From NCBI GenBank assembly GCA_910579595.1, contig CAJTVM010000001.1, forward strand, positions 29,556 through 93,555: 64,000 nt of DNA. Reading direction: 5' to 3'. Position 1 is the first letter of the stretch. The number at the start of each line of letters is the position of its first letter. Below, piece after piece: positions 25,101 through 33,494 of this stretch. The notes beneath the pieces were generated by a model. It saw only the letters and a program-made list of their open reading frames with translations, was not told the origin of the DNA and did not search any database. A program made the translations under genes and the position numbers. This DNA comes from an uncultured Oscillospiraceae bacterium. GTDB lineage: Bacteria; Bacillota; Clostridia; Oscillospirales; Oscillospiraceae.

Positions 25101-25129
25101 TTGAATAAAACGCGTGATTATGGTATCAT
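25101..25129 (+). promoter_or_regulatory. Promoter of the VWA-tubulin-GTPase locus
   Basis: TTGAAT (25101-25106) and TATCAT (25124-25129) are 17 bases apart, 37 bases before the first start codon. No other comparable promoter was found in the gaps of the locus, so up to eleven genes may depend on it. Confidence 0.6.
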
Positions 25130-25166
25130 ATAAGCTATATGTGCACAAGAAAGGCGGGGCTTGGAA

Positions 25167-27305
25167 ATGAGACGGCACAGACTGTTTCCGCGCATATTTG
25201 CGCAGCTTTTGATAATTATGGTGCTGCTGTCCTCGTTCGTCGCGCCGGCGGCGGCCTCTGCGGCAGTCTCCGGCAGCAATCGGTATAATGTGGTGGTGGT
25301 TTTGGACGCCAGCGGCTCCATGCTGTCCACCGACCCGAAGGGTTACCGCTTCCGGGCCATCGCCCAGTTTGTCAATCTGATGGCGGAGCAGGGTAATACC
25401 CTGGGCAGCGTGGTGTTCCACACCGATGTGGCGGCGGAGCAGCCCGTAACCCAGACCACCGGGCAGGCGGACAAGGACGCTGCCATCCAGGCGCTGGAGA
25501 GCGTGCCCGCAGGCGGCTGGACCAACATCGGCGCGGGGCTTTCCAAGGCCGTGTCCATGCTGGAGGAGGGCGGCGATCCCAAACTGCCCTCCGTCATCCT
25601 GCTGCTCAGCGACGGCAGCTCCGCCATGGGCAGCGACGAGGAAACCCAGGCCAGCCTGGACATGAAGGCGGAGGCTTTGCAGGCCGCCCGGGAGAAGGAC
25701 ATCGCCATTTACAGCGTCTGCCTCAACGCGGATCGGACCGCCGACATCGCCGAGATGGAGAAGATCTCCGACGCCACGGGCGGCGAGTTCATGGAGGTTT
25801 CCGAGGCGGAGGATCTCCAGACCGTGTTCAACACCTTTTATGAGATGATGTACGGCACCATCCCCCTGGTCATTGACGACGTTCTGCCCGCTTCCGGAGT
25901 GCTGGAAACCAACTTCGACATCCCCGGCCTGGGCGTGGAGGAGGTCAACATCATCGTCTATGGCAGCCCCAGCCGGCTCACCCTGGTCCGGCCCGACGGA
26001 TCGGAGGGCAAGGCCGCGGTCAACACCTTTGACACCTTCACCATGATGAAACTCACCGACATCATCCCCGGCACATGGACCCTGGTCACCGAGGGCGTCC
26101 CGGGGGACAGCGTGAAAATCAACATGATGTACAACACCAACCTGGGGATCGAGCTGAGCGTGGCCGGCGGACAGACCTTTGCCCCAGGCGACAAGGTAAC
26201 GATCACCGCCCGGCTCACCGGAAACGGCATCCCCGCCTCCAACAGCCAGCAGTATACCGGCTATTCCGCCCAGCTCCTGATAATGGACGCCTTTGGCGAT
26301 TACGTGGAAACCGTCCCCATGCAGGTGGTCAACGACCATTTTGAGGCCAGCCGCACCTTTGCCGAGGGCATATACTATTGCAAGGTAGCGGTCACCGGCA
26401 ACCAGATTGAGAAGGAATCCGAGAGCGTAGGCCCCCTGACCTGCGCTGAAAACGGGGTGGGCGAGGACATTGAGGAAAACACGCCCCCCGTCCCCGTGAA
26501 GGACGTGGTGGAGGCCACGGTGAACATTTGGCCGGTGAAGGGCGGCAGCTACACGCTGGATCTGAAAACCCTGGCCACCGACGCCGAGGACAGCGAGCTG
26601 CGCTACAAGATCACCTCCAGCTCCTTCATGGACGGCATCGACTACGACGTAGACCCCGATAGCATCCTCCGGATGGACCATTTCAGCCTCAGCAAGGGCG
26701 GCTTTACCGTCCAGGCCACCGACTCCGGCGGGCTCTCCTGCGAGATTGAGGTGGTGGTGCGCACCGTCAACATCACCGTGCTGGCGCTGATCAGCCTGGG
26801 CGCGGCGGTGCTGGTGGGTGTGACCGTGTTCCTGATCCTGCTGCGCATCGCCCTTAGCAAGCCCTTCCGGGGCACCATTTCCGCCCAATCCTACTGCAAC
26901 GGGATGTTCCGGGGTACGCCCCGCCAGCCCAAGCGAGGCCGCTGCAAGCTGTCCGTGTTCGGCATGGACGATGTGGGGCTGAACTACCAGAAGTGCTATT
27001 TCCAGGCCAGCGGCCAGAATTACATTGAGCTTGTCACCAACGTGCCCATTATCTGGAATGGGCAGGAGACGAAAAAGGTGCGCATCACCAGCGGCGCCCA
27101 GGTCACCATCACCATCCGGCGGGACGATCCCCGCCTGCTCTACGTCCGCTTTGACAGCCGCATCCCGCCCAGGCGGGCGCCCCGCGGACCCAAGCCCGGC
27201 CCGAAGCGTCCTCCCAAGCCCGGCCCCGGATCCAAGCGCCCCCCCAGCCCCGGATCAATGCCCGGACCCGGTTCCGCGCCCGGGGGCAGCACGGGATGGC
27301 GTTGA
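25167..27305 (+). CDS. Secreted membrane-anchored VWA-domain protein
   Basis: First gene of the locus, 712 residues. A signal peptide (about 1-33, hydrophobic LLIIMVLLSSFVAPAAASAA) is followed by a VWA domain with a MIDAS motif DASGS (47-51), then beta-rich domains (about 235-530), one membrane helix (about 537-561) and a cytoplasmic part ending in a Pro/Gly/Lys-rich tail (about 665-712). This suggests an exported sensor or adhesion domain connected through the membrane to cytoplasmic partners. The ATG at 25167 is chosen over TTG two codons earlier; the ribosome binding site is unusually weak (AAAGGCGGGG). The tubulin-like gene starts 46 bases downstream. Confidence 0.85.
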   Translation: MRRHRLFPRIFAQLLIIMVLLSSFVAPAAASAAVSGSNRYNVVVVLDASGSMLSTDPKGYRFRAIAQFVNLMAEQGNTLGSVVFHTDVAAEQPVTQTTGQADKDAAIQALESVPAGGWTNIGAGLSKAVSMLEEGGDPKLPSVILLLSDGSSAMGSDEETQASLDMKAEALQAAREKDIAIYSVCLNADRTADIAEMEKISDATGGEFMEVSEAEDLQTVFNTFYEMMYGTIPLVIDDVLPASGVLETNFDIPGLGVEEVNIIVYGSPSRLTLVRPDGSEGKAAVNTFDTFTMMKLTDIIPGTWTLVTEGVPGDSVKINMMYNTNLGIELSVAGGQTFAPGDKVTITARLTGNGIPASNSQQYTGYSAQLLIMDAFGDYVETVPMQVVNDHFEASRTFAEGIYYCKVAVTGNQIEKESESVGPLTCAENGVGEDIEENTPPVPVKDVVEATVNIWPVKGGSYTLDLKTLATDAEDSELRYKITSSSFMDGIDYDVDPDSILRMDHFSLSKGGFTVQATDSGGLSCEIEVVVRTVNITVLALISLGAAVLVGVTVFLILLRIALSKPFRGTISAQSYCNGMFRGTPRQPKRGRCKLSVFGMDDVGLNYQKCYFQASGQNYIELVTNVPIIWNGQETKKVRITSGAQVTITIRRDDPRLLYVRFDSRIPPRRAPRGPKPGPKRPPKPGPGSKRPPSPGSMPGPGSAPGGSTGWR

Positions 27306-27351
27306 ACCCATCAGAATACACCCACTTCATTAAGTAGGAGGAGAAAAGATT

Positions 27352-30300
27352 ATGGCTGTTTATTCCAAGCTGCTCCTGAGCGCCGGCGGCGGCATCGTTT
27401 CTTCCATGCAGCAGGCGGAGCAGGCGAGAAATACCGCAACACTCCTGATTGGCCTGGGCGGTACGGGCATCGACTGCCTGCGCACCATCAAAACCCAGGT
27501 CCGCTCCCGGCTGAGGCCGGACGATCCCGACGCCGTGGTGGCCAAATATGAGCATATCCGCTTTTTGGGCGTGGATACGGCGGAAAAGAGCAAGGGCAGC
27601 CAGGATGAAAATTTGGACGGCCTCAAGGCCGGTTCGGTGATGGCGCTGGACGATACGGAGTGCTTCTCCATCGCCAACGCCCAGGTAAAGAAGGCGTTCA
27701 CCAACCCCAAGAGCCTGTCCATGCGGGACGATCTGTCCTGGCTGTGCTGGGAGGACATCAAGGCCCCCGACCTGAGCACCGCCGGCGCCGGCGGCATCCG
27801 GCAGGTGGGCCGCTATATGATGATGGACAAGTCCAAGTCCTTCATGAACCGGGTGGAGCAGGAGATCAATGCCGCCAAGGCGGGCCTCAACGCTCCCACG
27901 GTAAACGTCCACATCTTCTCCGGCCTGAGCGGCGGCACCGGCTCCGGCTGCTTCCTGGACGTGTGCTATATGGTGCGCCATATCGCCAATAAGGTGGGGG
28001 GCATCACCATCTTCGGCTATTTCTTCCTGCCCGACGTCAATCTGTCCCGCATCCCCTTCTCCGACAACAAGACCCGGGCGTTTATCCCGAAAAACGGCTA
28101 CGCCGCCATGCAGGAGCTGGATTACTGTATGCAGCTTCAGTACAACGGCGGCAGCTTCACCCAGATGTACCAGGATCACACCGAGATCGTCTGGCACGAT
28201 CCCCCGGTGGATATGTGCCACCTGGTGTGCGCCACCAACGCCAAGGGTGACATCATCGAAAACGCCTACGACTATTCCATGAACGTCACGGCGGAGTACA
28301 TCATGGACTTCCTGACCCACTCCGACAACAACTTCGGCCTGGATCAGCAGCTGTCCAATTTTGTCCAGAAGATCCTCCAGGGCGATGGCGAAAAGATCAT
28401 CGGGGCCAACCTGGCCTACTGCGTCATCGGCGCATCCTGCGCCTGCCTCCCCCTGCGGGAGATCAACACCTACCTGGCTTCGGAGCTGTTCGGGAAATTT
28501 GCCCAGATCGGCCACAACATCCCCACCAAGGCGGATGTGGAGTGGCTGGCTACCAGCGCCCTGGCCCGCAACGCCCAGGGGCTGACCGACGTCTACAACA
28601 CGCTGTACCAGGAGCTGTGCGCCGGCTTTGACAGCAGCTATGTCCCCTACGCGGACGATTGGAAGTACGTGCGGGATTACGGCAACAGTGAACTGGTCAC
28701 CTCCTACACCAACCAGACCGCCGCCAAGCTGAACACCGCCATCAAGAACAGCCGGAGCATGGTGTCTGCCGGCAACCAGCAGTCTCTCATCAACCGGGTA
28801 CGGGCGCAGCTGGCCGAGGTCATCCGGGATATCGACCGGGGCCCCATCTTTGCCTATGGCCTGATCTCCGCGGCCCAGAGCCACAACCTGCTGAACATCA
28901 TCGACGGGCTGATCCAGGAGAACAGCTCCCGCTGGGACCAGGAGTCCGCCCAGTCCGTCCTGCGCCAGTCAGATTACGAGAACGCCCGGGCCAATTTCGA
29001 CAACCGCCGGAAGCGCAGCCTGTTTGACAGCGATCAGAACCGCTTCAACGACTATGAGTACTATTTGCAGCTGCTGGAGCAGCACAAGCTGGCCCTGAGC
29101 TGCTATAAGGAGCTGGACGATGTTCTCAAGGTATTCCGCAAGCAGCTGGAGGATGTCACCGGCGCCTACTATATCAAGCTCAGCCGGGTGATGGACACCC
29201 TGATCGAGTCCTTCAAGGAGAACCGGGACGCCCTGGCCAGCCAGAAGATCATGCAGGAGAAGGGCTTCGCCATCCCCATGATGACCATTGAGGAGCTGAA
29301 GGGCTCCCTGAATGTGGAAATCGAGAAGATCAACGTCAAAGGGATGCTCTACCAGTTCATGAACCTGTTCCTGGATCACGAGGAAGCCTGGGTTACCGAG
29401 GACGAGAGCAAAATCGTCAAGCTGGTCAACTCCTTCTTTGTGGAAACCGCGTTCAGCGGCTTCGCCAACCGGACCATCACCTCCTTCCTCAAGGACAAGT
29501 ACGGCATCGACAACGACGAGCAGCTGGCGGACAAGATCTATACCGATTGGATGAAGCGCCTCACCGAGGGGGCCAGCCCGCTGTTCTACTTCAACAGCGA
29601 GGTGTGGCAGGAGTCCCAGACCGCCAAGCTGGCATTCCTGTCCTTCCCCGGCTCGTCCAATCCCATCAAGGCCGCCGCCGAGCAGATGTACACCGTGGAT
29701 AATATGTGGCAGAAGAAGGAGAGCGCCCTCACCGACCGTATTTTTGTCATGTGCAGCGCCTGCGCCCTGCCCCTGAGCGCCTACAACAACTGCGCGGAGT
29801 ACGAACGGGCCTATTTCAGCAGCAAGAATCCCGGCTGCCATTACTATGAGGGCAAATCCTCCGACGGCATGGATTTCAACGACTGGCGCAGGATGTCCTC
29901 CCTGACGCCCCAGAGCCTGCTGCACCTCCAGGCCGCCCCGGAGCCTATGCAGGCGCTGATCACCTCCGCCCAGACCCTCTACGACGAGGCCAGCCGGATG
30001 GGCGTCTTTGACGATGACAACCGCATCTGCGCCCCCGATCCCGGCAAAGCGGAGCAGCTGAAGGCCCTGGCCCGGGAGGCCGCGGGGGCCGCTGCCCAGG
30101 CCGCCAAGCCCGCGGATCTGCCCGCCCTCCAGGACGCCTTGGAAAAACTGAAGAACGCGAAAGAGATTCCCATGGTTCCCACCGAGCACCGGATGCAGAA
30201 CGACGGCTATGCCGCCAAACGGGAGATCAAGCTGAGCGTGCAGAAGGATCACTTTGTCGCCGCTGCGCCTTACCACGAGGTGGTCCGGGGCATTCTCAAG

Positions 30301-30789
30301 CAGATGGACGAGTTGAAGGACGCCATCGACGGCGCCATCAGGACCGTCCAGGACCGGATTGACCGGATCGGCCAGGGGGGGCGGGCCATCCAGGACTACT
30401 GCGACGCGCTGTTTACCGGCGTGATCCATGTGGAGGGCCGGGTGCTGAGCTACCGCAAGGACAGCTTCAGCTCGGAAAAGGTACTCTCCAAGCGGGGCGC
30501 GGAGTTCCCGTTCAGCGTCATCCCCTTCTACCAGGGCTTCCTGAGCTACCAGACGCTTTTGACCGGCGAGGAAAAGGACGCCGCCCGAAAGAGCGTGGAC
30601 GATCGCTACAACGCAGACTCCCCCGAGATCAAGGCCACCGGGACCGTGCTCAAGGACGAGTTCACAGACAACAAGGTCCAGGCGTGGATCATGAGCGCCG
30701 AGGCGTTCCCCGAGAAGGACGAGATCATGGAATTCCTCAAAACCCTCAAAAAGCAGTTCGACATCTTCAGGATGGAAAACGGGATTTGA
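27352..30789 (+). CDS. Large tubulin-like GTPase (Tubulin_2-type)
   Basis: A 1145-residue protein whose N-terminal part resembles the bacterial tubulin-like family: a Rossmann-like LLIGLGGTGIDCLRTIK (about 31-47) and the tubulin/FtsZ nucleotide-binding signature GGTGSG (194-199, in SGLSGGTGSGCFLDV). FtsZ and tubulin have 350-450 residues, so about 700 further residues form a separate, largely helical region, including an Ala/Lys-rich coiled-coil stretch near 895-935. Filament formation is possible but not shown by sequence. AGGAGGAG precedes the ATG. Family members tend to lie next to VWA, GTPase and kinase-like genes, as here. It is not a replacement for FtsZ. Confidence 0.8.
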   Translation: MAVYSKLLLSAGGGIVSSMQQAEQARNTATLLIGLGGTGIDCLRTIKTQVRSRLRPDDPDAVVAKYEHIRFLGVDTAEKSKGSQDENLDGLKAGSVMALDDTECFSIANAQVKKAFTNPKSLSMRDDLSWLCWEDIKAPDLSTAGAGGIRQVGRYMMMDKSKSFMNRVEQEINAAKAGLNAPTVNVHIFSGLSGGTGSGCFLDVCYMVRHIANKVGGITIFGYFFLPDVNLSRIPFSDNKTRAFIPKNGYAAMQELDYCMQLQYNGGSFTQMYQDHTEIVWHDPPVDMCHLVCATNAKGDIIENAYDYSMNVTAEYIMDFLTHSDNNFGLDQQLSNFVQKILQGDGEKIIGANLAYCVIGASCACLPLREINTYLASELFGKFAQIGHNIPTKADVEWLATSALARNAQGLTDVYNTLYQELCAGFDSSYVPYADDWKYVRDYGNSELVTSYTNQTAAKLNTAIKNSRSMVSAGNQQSLINRVRAQLAEVIRDIDRGPIFAYGLISAAQSHNLLNIIDGLIQENSSRWDQESAQSVLRQSDYENARANFDNRRKRSLFDSDQNRFNDYEYYLQLLEQHKLALSCYKELDDVLKVFRKQLEDVTGAYYIKLSRVMDTLIESFKENRDALASQKIMQEKGFAIPMMTIEELKGSLNVEIEKINVKGMLYQFMNLFLDHEEAWVTEDESKIVKLVNSFFVETAFSGFANRTITSFLKDKYGIDNDEQLADKIYTDWMKRLTEGASPLFYFNSEVWQESQTAKLAFLSFPGSSNPIKAAAEQMYTVDNMWQKKESALTDRIFVMCSACALPLSAYNNCAEYERAYFSSKNPGCHYYEGKSSDGMDFNDWRRMSSLTPQSLLHLQAAPEPMQALITSAQTLYDEASRMGVFDDDNRICAPDPGKAEQLKALAREAAGAAAQAAKPADLPALQDALEKLKNAKEIPMVPTEHRMQNDGYAAKREIKLSVQKDHFVAAAPYHEVVRGILKQMDELKDAIDGAIRTVQDRIDRIGQGGRAIQDYCDALFTGVIHVEGRVLSYRKDSFSSEKVLSKRGAEFPFSVIPFYQGFLSYQTLLTGEEKDAARKSVDDRYNADSPEIKATGTVLKDEFTDNKVQAWIMSAEAFPEKDEIMEFLKTLKKQFDIFRMENGI

Positions 30790-30822
30790 TACCCGCGTAT
30801 CCGCGGCGGAATGATACCACAA

Positions 30823-30856
30823 GCAGCGGAGCCGTGAATCCCACCGGCTCCGCTGC
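30823..30856 (+). terminator. Intra-locus hairpin between the tubulin-like gene and the next gene
   Basis: A perfect 12-bp GC-rich stem (30823-30834 with 30845-30856) lies in the 93-base gap. It is followed by CTACTTT, a poor T-run. It may cause partial termination or stabilise the 3' end of the upstream message, and so set the ratio of the tubulin-like protein to the later components. Confidence 0.45.
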
Positions 30857-30882
30857 CTACTTTAGACTGCGAGGTCCTTGCC

Positions 30883-32778
30883 ATGTCAACAACGCTTACC
30901 ATTCAAAGCCTCATTGAGCATTTTGAAAACCAGCTCTACCGGATCGACAGGCAGAACCTGGGGGACATCGCCGGCAGGGAACCCCAGTTCCCCCAGCTTG
31001 TGATCTATCTGGGCGGCAATGCCCGCAATGCCCACCAGGCCGTCTCCGCCAGTCTGCTGCAAACCTGGCCCCAGTACCAGGCCGAGCTGAAATTCCTGTG
31101 GGTGCAGGCCAACGGCGAAAAGCTCTCCTTTTCCCAGCTGCCCTGCGACGGGGATCAGCCAATCGCTGTCTCCGAGGAGGAGGTGCGGGAGATTGCCTCC
31201 GCCCTGTTTGGCACCAGGATGCACTTCAGCGACCGCAGCAAGCTGCTGATCTACTATGTCCTGGACACCACCAGCTTTGCCGGCGCGGAGGAATTTACCG
31301 CCTGGCTGCCCCGCATCCGCAGGGTAAAGGATATGCTGTGCACCAGTTCCACGGATATGCTGGACGTGCTGTACCTGCTGCTCAATGAGAATCTGAACCG
31401 GCAGAAAACGGCGTCGGCCATCCGCAACCACCTGAGCGGGTTTTACCAGAACAACGACGCCCGGCAGGCGGTGGACAATATCCTGCTGCTGAGCAACCGG
31501 CGGAGCGACAACGCCATTTTGGAGGACTGGGACATCTGTTACAAGATCCTGTCCGCCACCATCGTGCTGTCCAACAACGCGGATACGGAGATTGCCACCG
31601 ACTTTTTCTGCGGCGCGGTGATGACAGCCAGCTATGCCCGGGAGGAAAAGCCCCTACCCCAAATCGGACAGGTGGTGGTCACGGGGCTTATCGAGGAGCT
31701 TTCCAGGGCGGCGCCCCAGGGCGAGGCGCGGCCGCTGGAGGATCCCCACCTGCCCGACAGGCTGGGTCTGACCAACCAGGGGACCTTTTCCATGCTGGAT
31801 CAGTACGCCGAGAGCACCCTATATTCCATGCTGCCCACCGAGGCGCAGCTGGAGCTGTTCCCGCGCCGGGACGACGCGGCCCAGACCGCCATGTGCGCTC
31901 TGCCGGCGCGGGCCTTCAACGACTACACCATGGGGGCGTGGGGGCAGTATCTCTCCGGCGTGGCCCGGGGCATCCGGGAGAAGATCTCCATGGATTCCCC
32001 CGCCCGCACGGCCTGGCAGGAGCGGTATAAAGCCCTGCTGGTGGCCAATTTCAGCAGGGATGAGATCATCCACCTGGCCGGCCGCCTCCAGGACGTGGCG
32101 CAGATCATGTCCAGGCCCAAGGCCCCCTCTCAGGAGGCCCCGGTGCTGACGGCGGCGCGGGATCAGCTGAAATATATGCTGTCCAGCGATCAGGAGCTGG
32201 TCCAGATTTTCCTGTCCGCCCTCCGGGAGCAGGGCCGGATTTCTCAGGACTTCTCCGATATGTGGAGCAGCCTGATCAAATCCATGCGCAAGATCCATGC
32301 CGTCCGGGACAGTAATATCGCCACCTTCTACGATAGGAAGGTGCGGGATTTTTACGACCGGCACGGCTCCGAGCTGTACAGCGGGTTTGTGGGGATGCAC
32401 GACACGGACGAGCTGGCCGCCTTCCTCACCAATACCCTGGACCACATCATTGACAGCAATGAGATTTTCTCCTCCGCTTTTGAGGACGAACTGGAAAGCC
32501 GCCTCAGCGAGGAGGCGCTGCCGGTGGATGCCAAGCAGTACATCCGCAAAAAACTGACGGGCAACGACGTGTACGTCTACCTTCAGACCAACTTCGCGCT
32601 GGGGGATCCGCTCATCTCCGCCATCCTGCTGAAGGTGGGCACGCCGCTGTACAATAACCTCTCCAACAACCTGCCCCCCACCACCTATTACTACAACACG
32701 GGCAGCAGCAATACCGCGGAATCCCTGGTCATTTACCAGGTTTCCGCCGAAAATCTGGTCAGCGGGGAGGAGGAGTAA
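30883..32778 (+). CDS. Unrecognised 631-residue protein of the tubulin-GTPase locus
   Basis: This soluble protein has no signal peptide or clear membrane segment. The N-terminal third has alternating strands and helices (QLVIYLGGNARNAHQAV near residue 38; SKLLIYYVLDTTSFAG near 118). The remainder is mostly helical, and the C-terminus is Asn/Thr/Tyr-rich (NNLPPTTYYYNTGSSN). I see no Walker A or GGTGSG motif. It begins 93 bases after the tubulin-like gene and ends two bases before the next, so it is co-translated with the 217-residue protein. Its position suggests a partner of the tubulin-like GTPase; that is inference from context only. Confidence 0.7.
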   Translation: MSTTLTIQSLIEHFENQLYRIDRQNLGDIAGREPQFPQLVIYLGGNARNAHQAVSASLLQTWPQYQAELKFLWVQANGEKLSFSQLPCDGDQPIAVSEEEVREIASALFGTRMHFSDRSKLLIYYVLDTTSFAGAEEFTAWLPRIRRVKDMLCTSSTDMLDVLYLLLNENLNRQKTASAIRNHLSGFYQNNDARQAVDNILLLSNRRSDNAILEDWDICYKILSATIVLSNNADTEIATDFFCGAVMTASYAREEKPLPQIGQVVVTGLIEELSRAAPQGEARPLEDPHLPDRLGLTNQGTFSMLDQYAESTLYSMLPTEAQLELFPRRDDAAQTAMCALPARAFNDYTMGAWGQYLSGVARGIREKISMDSPARTAWQERYKALLVANFSRDEIIHLAGRLQDVAQIMSRPKAPSQEAPVLTAARDQLKYMLSSDQELVQIFLSALREQGRISQDFSDMWSSLIKSMRKIHAVRDSNIATFYDRKVRDFYDRHGSELYSGFVGMHDTDELAAFLTNTLDHIIDSNEIFSSAFEDELESRLSEEALPVDAKQYIRKKLTGNDVYVYLQTNFALGDPLISAILLKVGTPLYNNLSNNLPPTTYYYNTGSSNTAESLVIYQVSAENLVSGEEE

Positions 32779-32780
32779 TC

Positions 32781-33434
32781 ATGCGCTATCAATATTGCCC
32801 CAATAATCCCGACCGGTACGCCACCAACCTGCTCCGGGAGCAGGGAACCCGCAACCTGACCTGGGAAAGCGCCCGGGGCCAGGATGTGCTGCTGGTACAG
32901 ACCCCCTTCGAGCAGCGGGCCGACGGGCTTATGGAGGAGCTGTGCCGCCTGATGGAGCAGTTCCCTCCCCTGCCCGGCAAGTACACGGAGATAAAGCCGG
33001 GGGTGTGGGTGCGCTTCGTCACCGCGGCGGACAAGGCCCGGATGAACGGCTGCCCCATTAACACCGAGGCCAGCACCTACTCCATTTTCAGCTGCTTTAC
33101 CCAGGGGGACGTGTGCTCCATTTACGCCCAGCAGGAAAACCAGGCGATGATCTCCGCCTATTGCAGCATCCCCATGCAGATCCATGTGGATATGTGGGAG
33201 CAGGAGCGGACGGAAGGTGTCCTGTTCAAAAAGCGGGTGGTCAAGACCGGCTATTACATCATTTCCTTCCCCCAGGAGTTCGCCGCCGGATACCGGGACG
33301 GCGATCTGGCCTGCCGGGTGGGCGAGCTGGACATCCCGGTGACAAAGCAGATGCTGGAACAGGGCTATGTCTACCTCTGGACGGACCGCAAGCCGGAGAT
33401 CTATTCCGTGAACCGGGGGCTGGAGCTGGTCTGA
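32781..33434 (+). CDS. Unrecognised 217-residue protein of the tubulin-GTPase locus
   Basis: A soluble, probably beta-rich protein beginning MRYQYCPNNPDRYATNLLRE. It has no signal peptide, membrane segment or nucleotide-binding motif, and only scattered cysteines. It starts two bases after the preceding stop with GGAGGAG overlapping the end of that gene, which implies tight co-expression. I do not recognise a family. Its place between the tubulin partner and the GTPase suggests an adaptor, but this is speculation. Confidence 0.65.
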   Translation: MRYQYCPNNPDRYATNLLREQGTRNLTWESARGQDVLLVQTPFEQRADGLMEELCRLMEQFPPLPGKYTEIKPGVWVRFVTAADKARMNGCPINTEASTYSIFSCFTQGDVCSIYAQQENQAMISAYCSIPMQIHVDMWEQERTEGVLFKKRVVKTGYYIISFPQEFAAGYRDGDLACRVGELDIPVTKQMLEQGYVYLWTDRKPEIYSVNRGLELV

Positions 33435-33494
33435 GCAGCCCCGGAAAGGGCCGGGGCCCGAAAAACAGAGAAAAAGAGTGAGGGGGAAATAACG

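Larger units (their letters stand above)
24845..25166. other. Divergent intergenic region between SASP and the VWA-tubulin locus
   Basis: On the minus strand GCATA (24936-24932) and CAAACTA (24914-24908), 17 bases apart, resemble a forespore sigma-G promoter for the SASP gene. On the plus strand the sigma-A-like promoter of the VWA gene lies at 25101-25129. The remaining bases (about 24940-25100) contain no gene that I can support. Confidence 0.5.
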
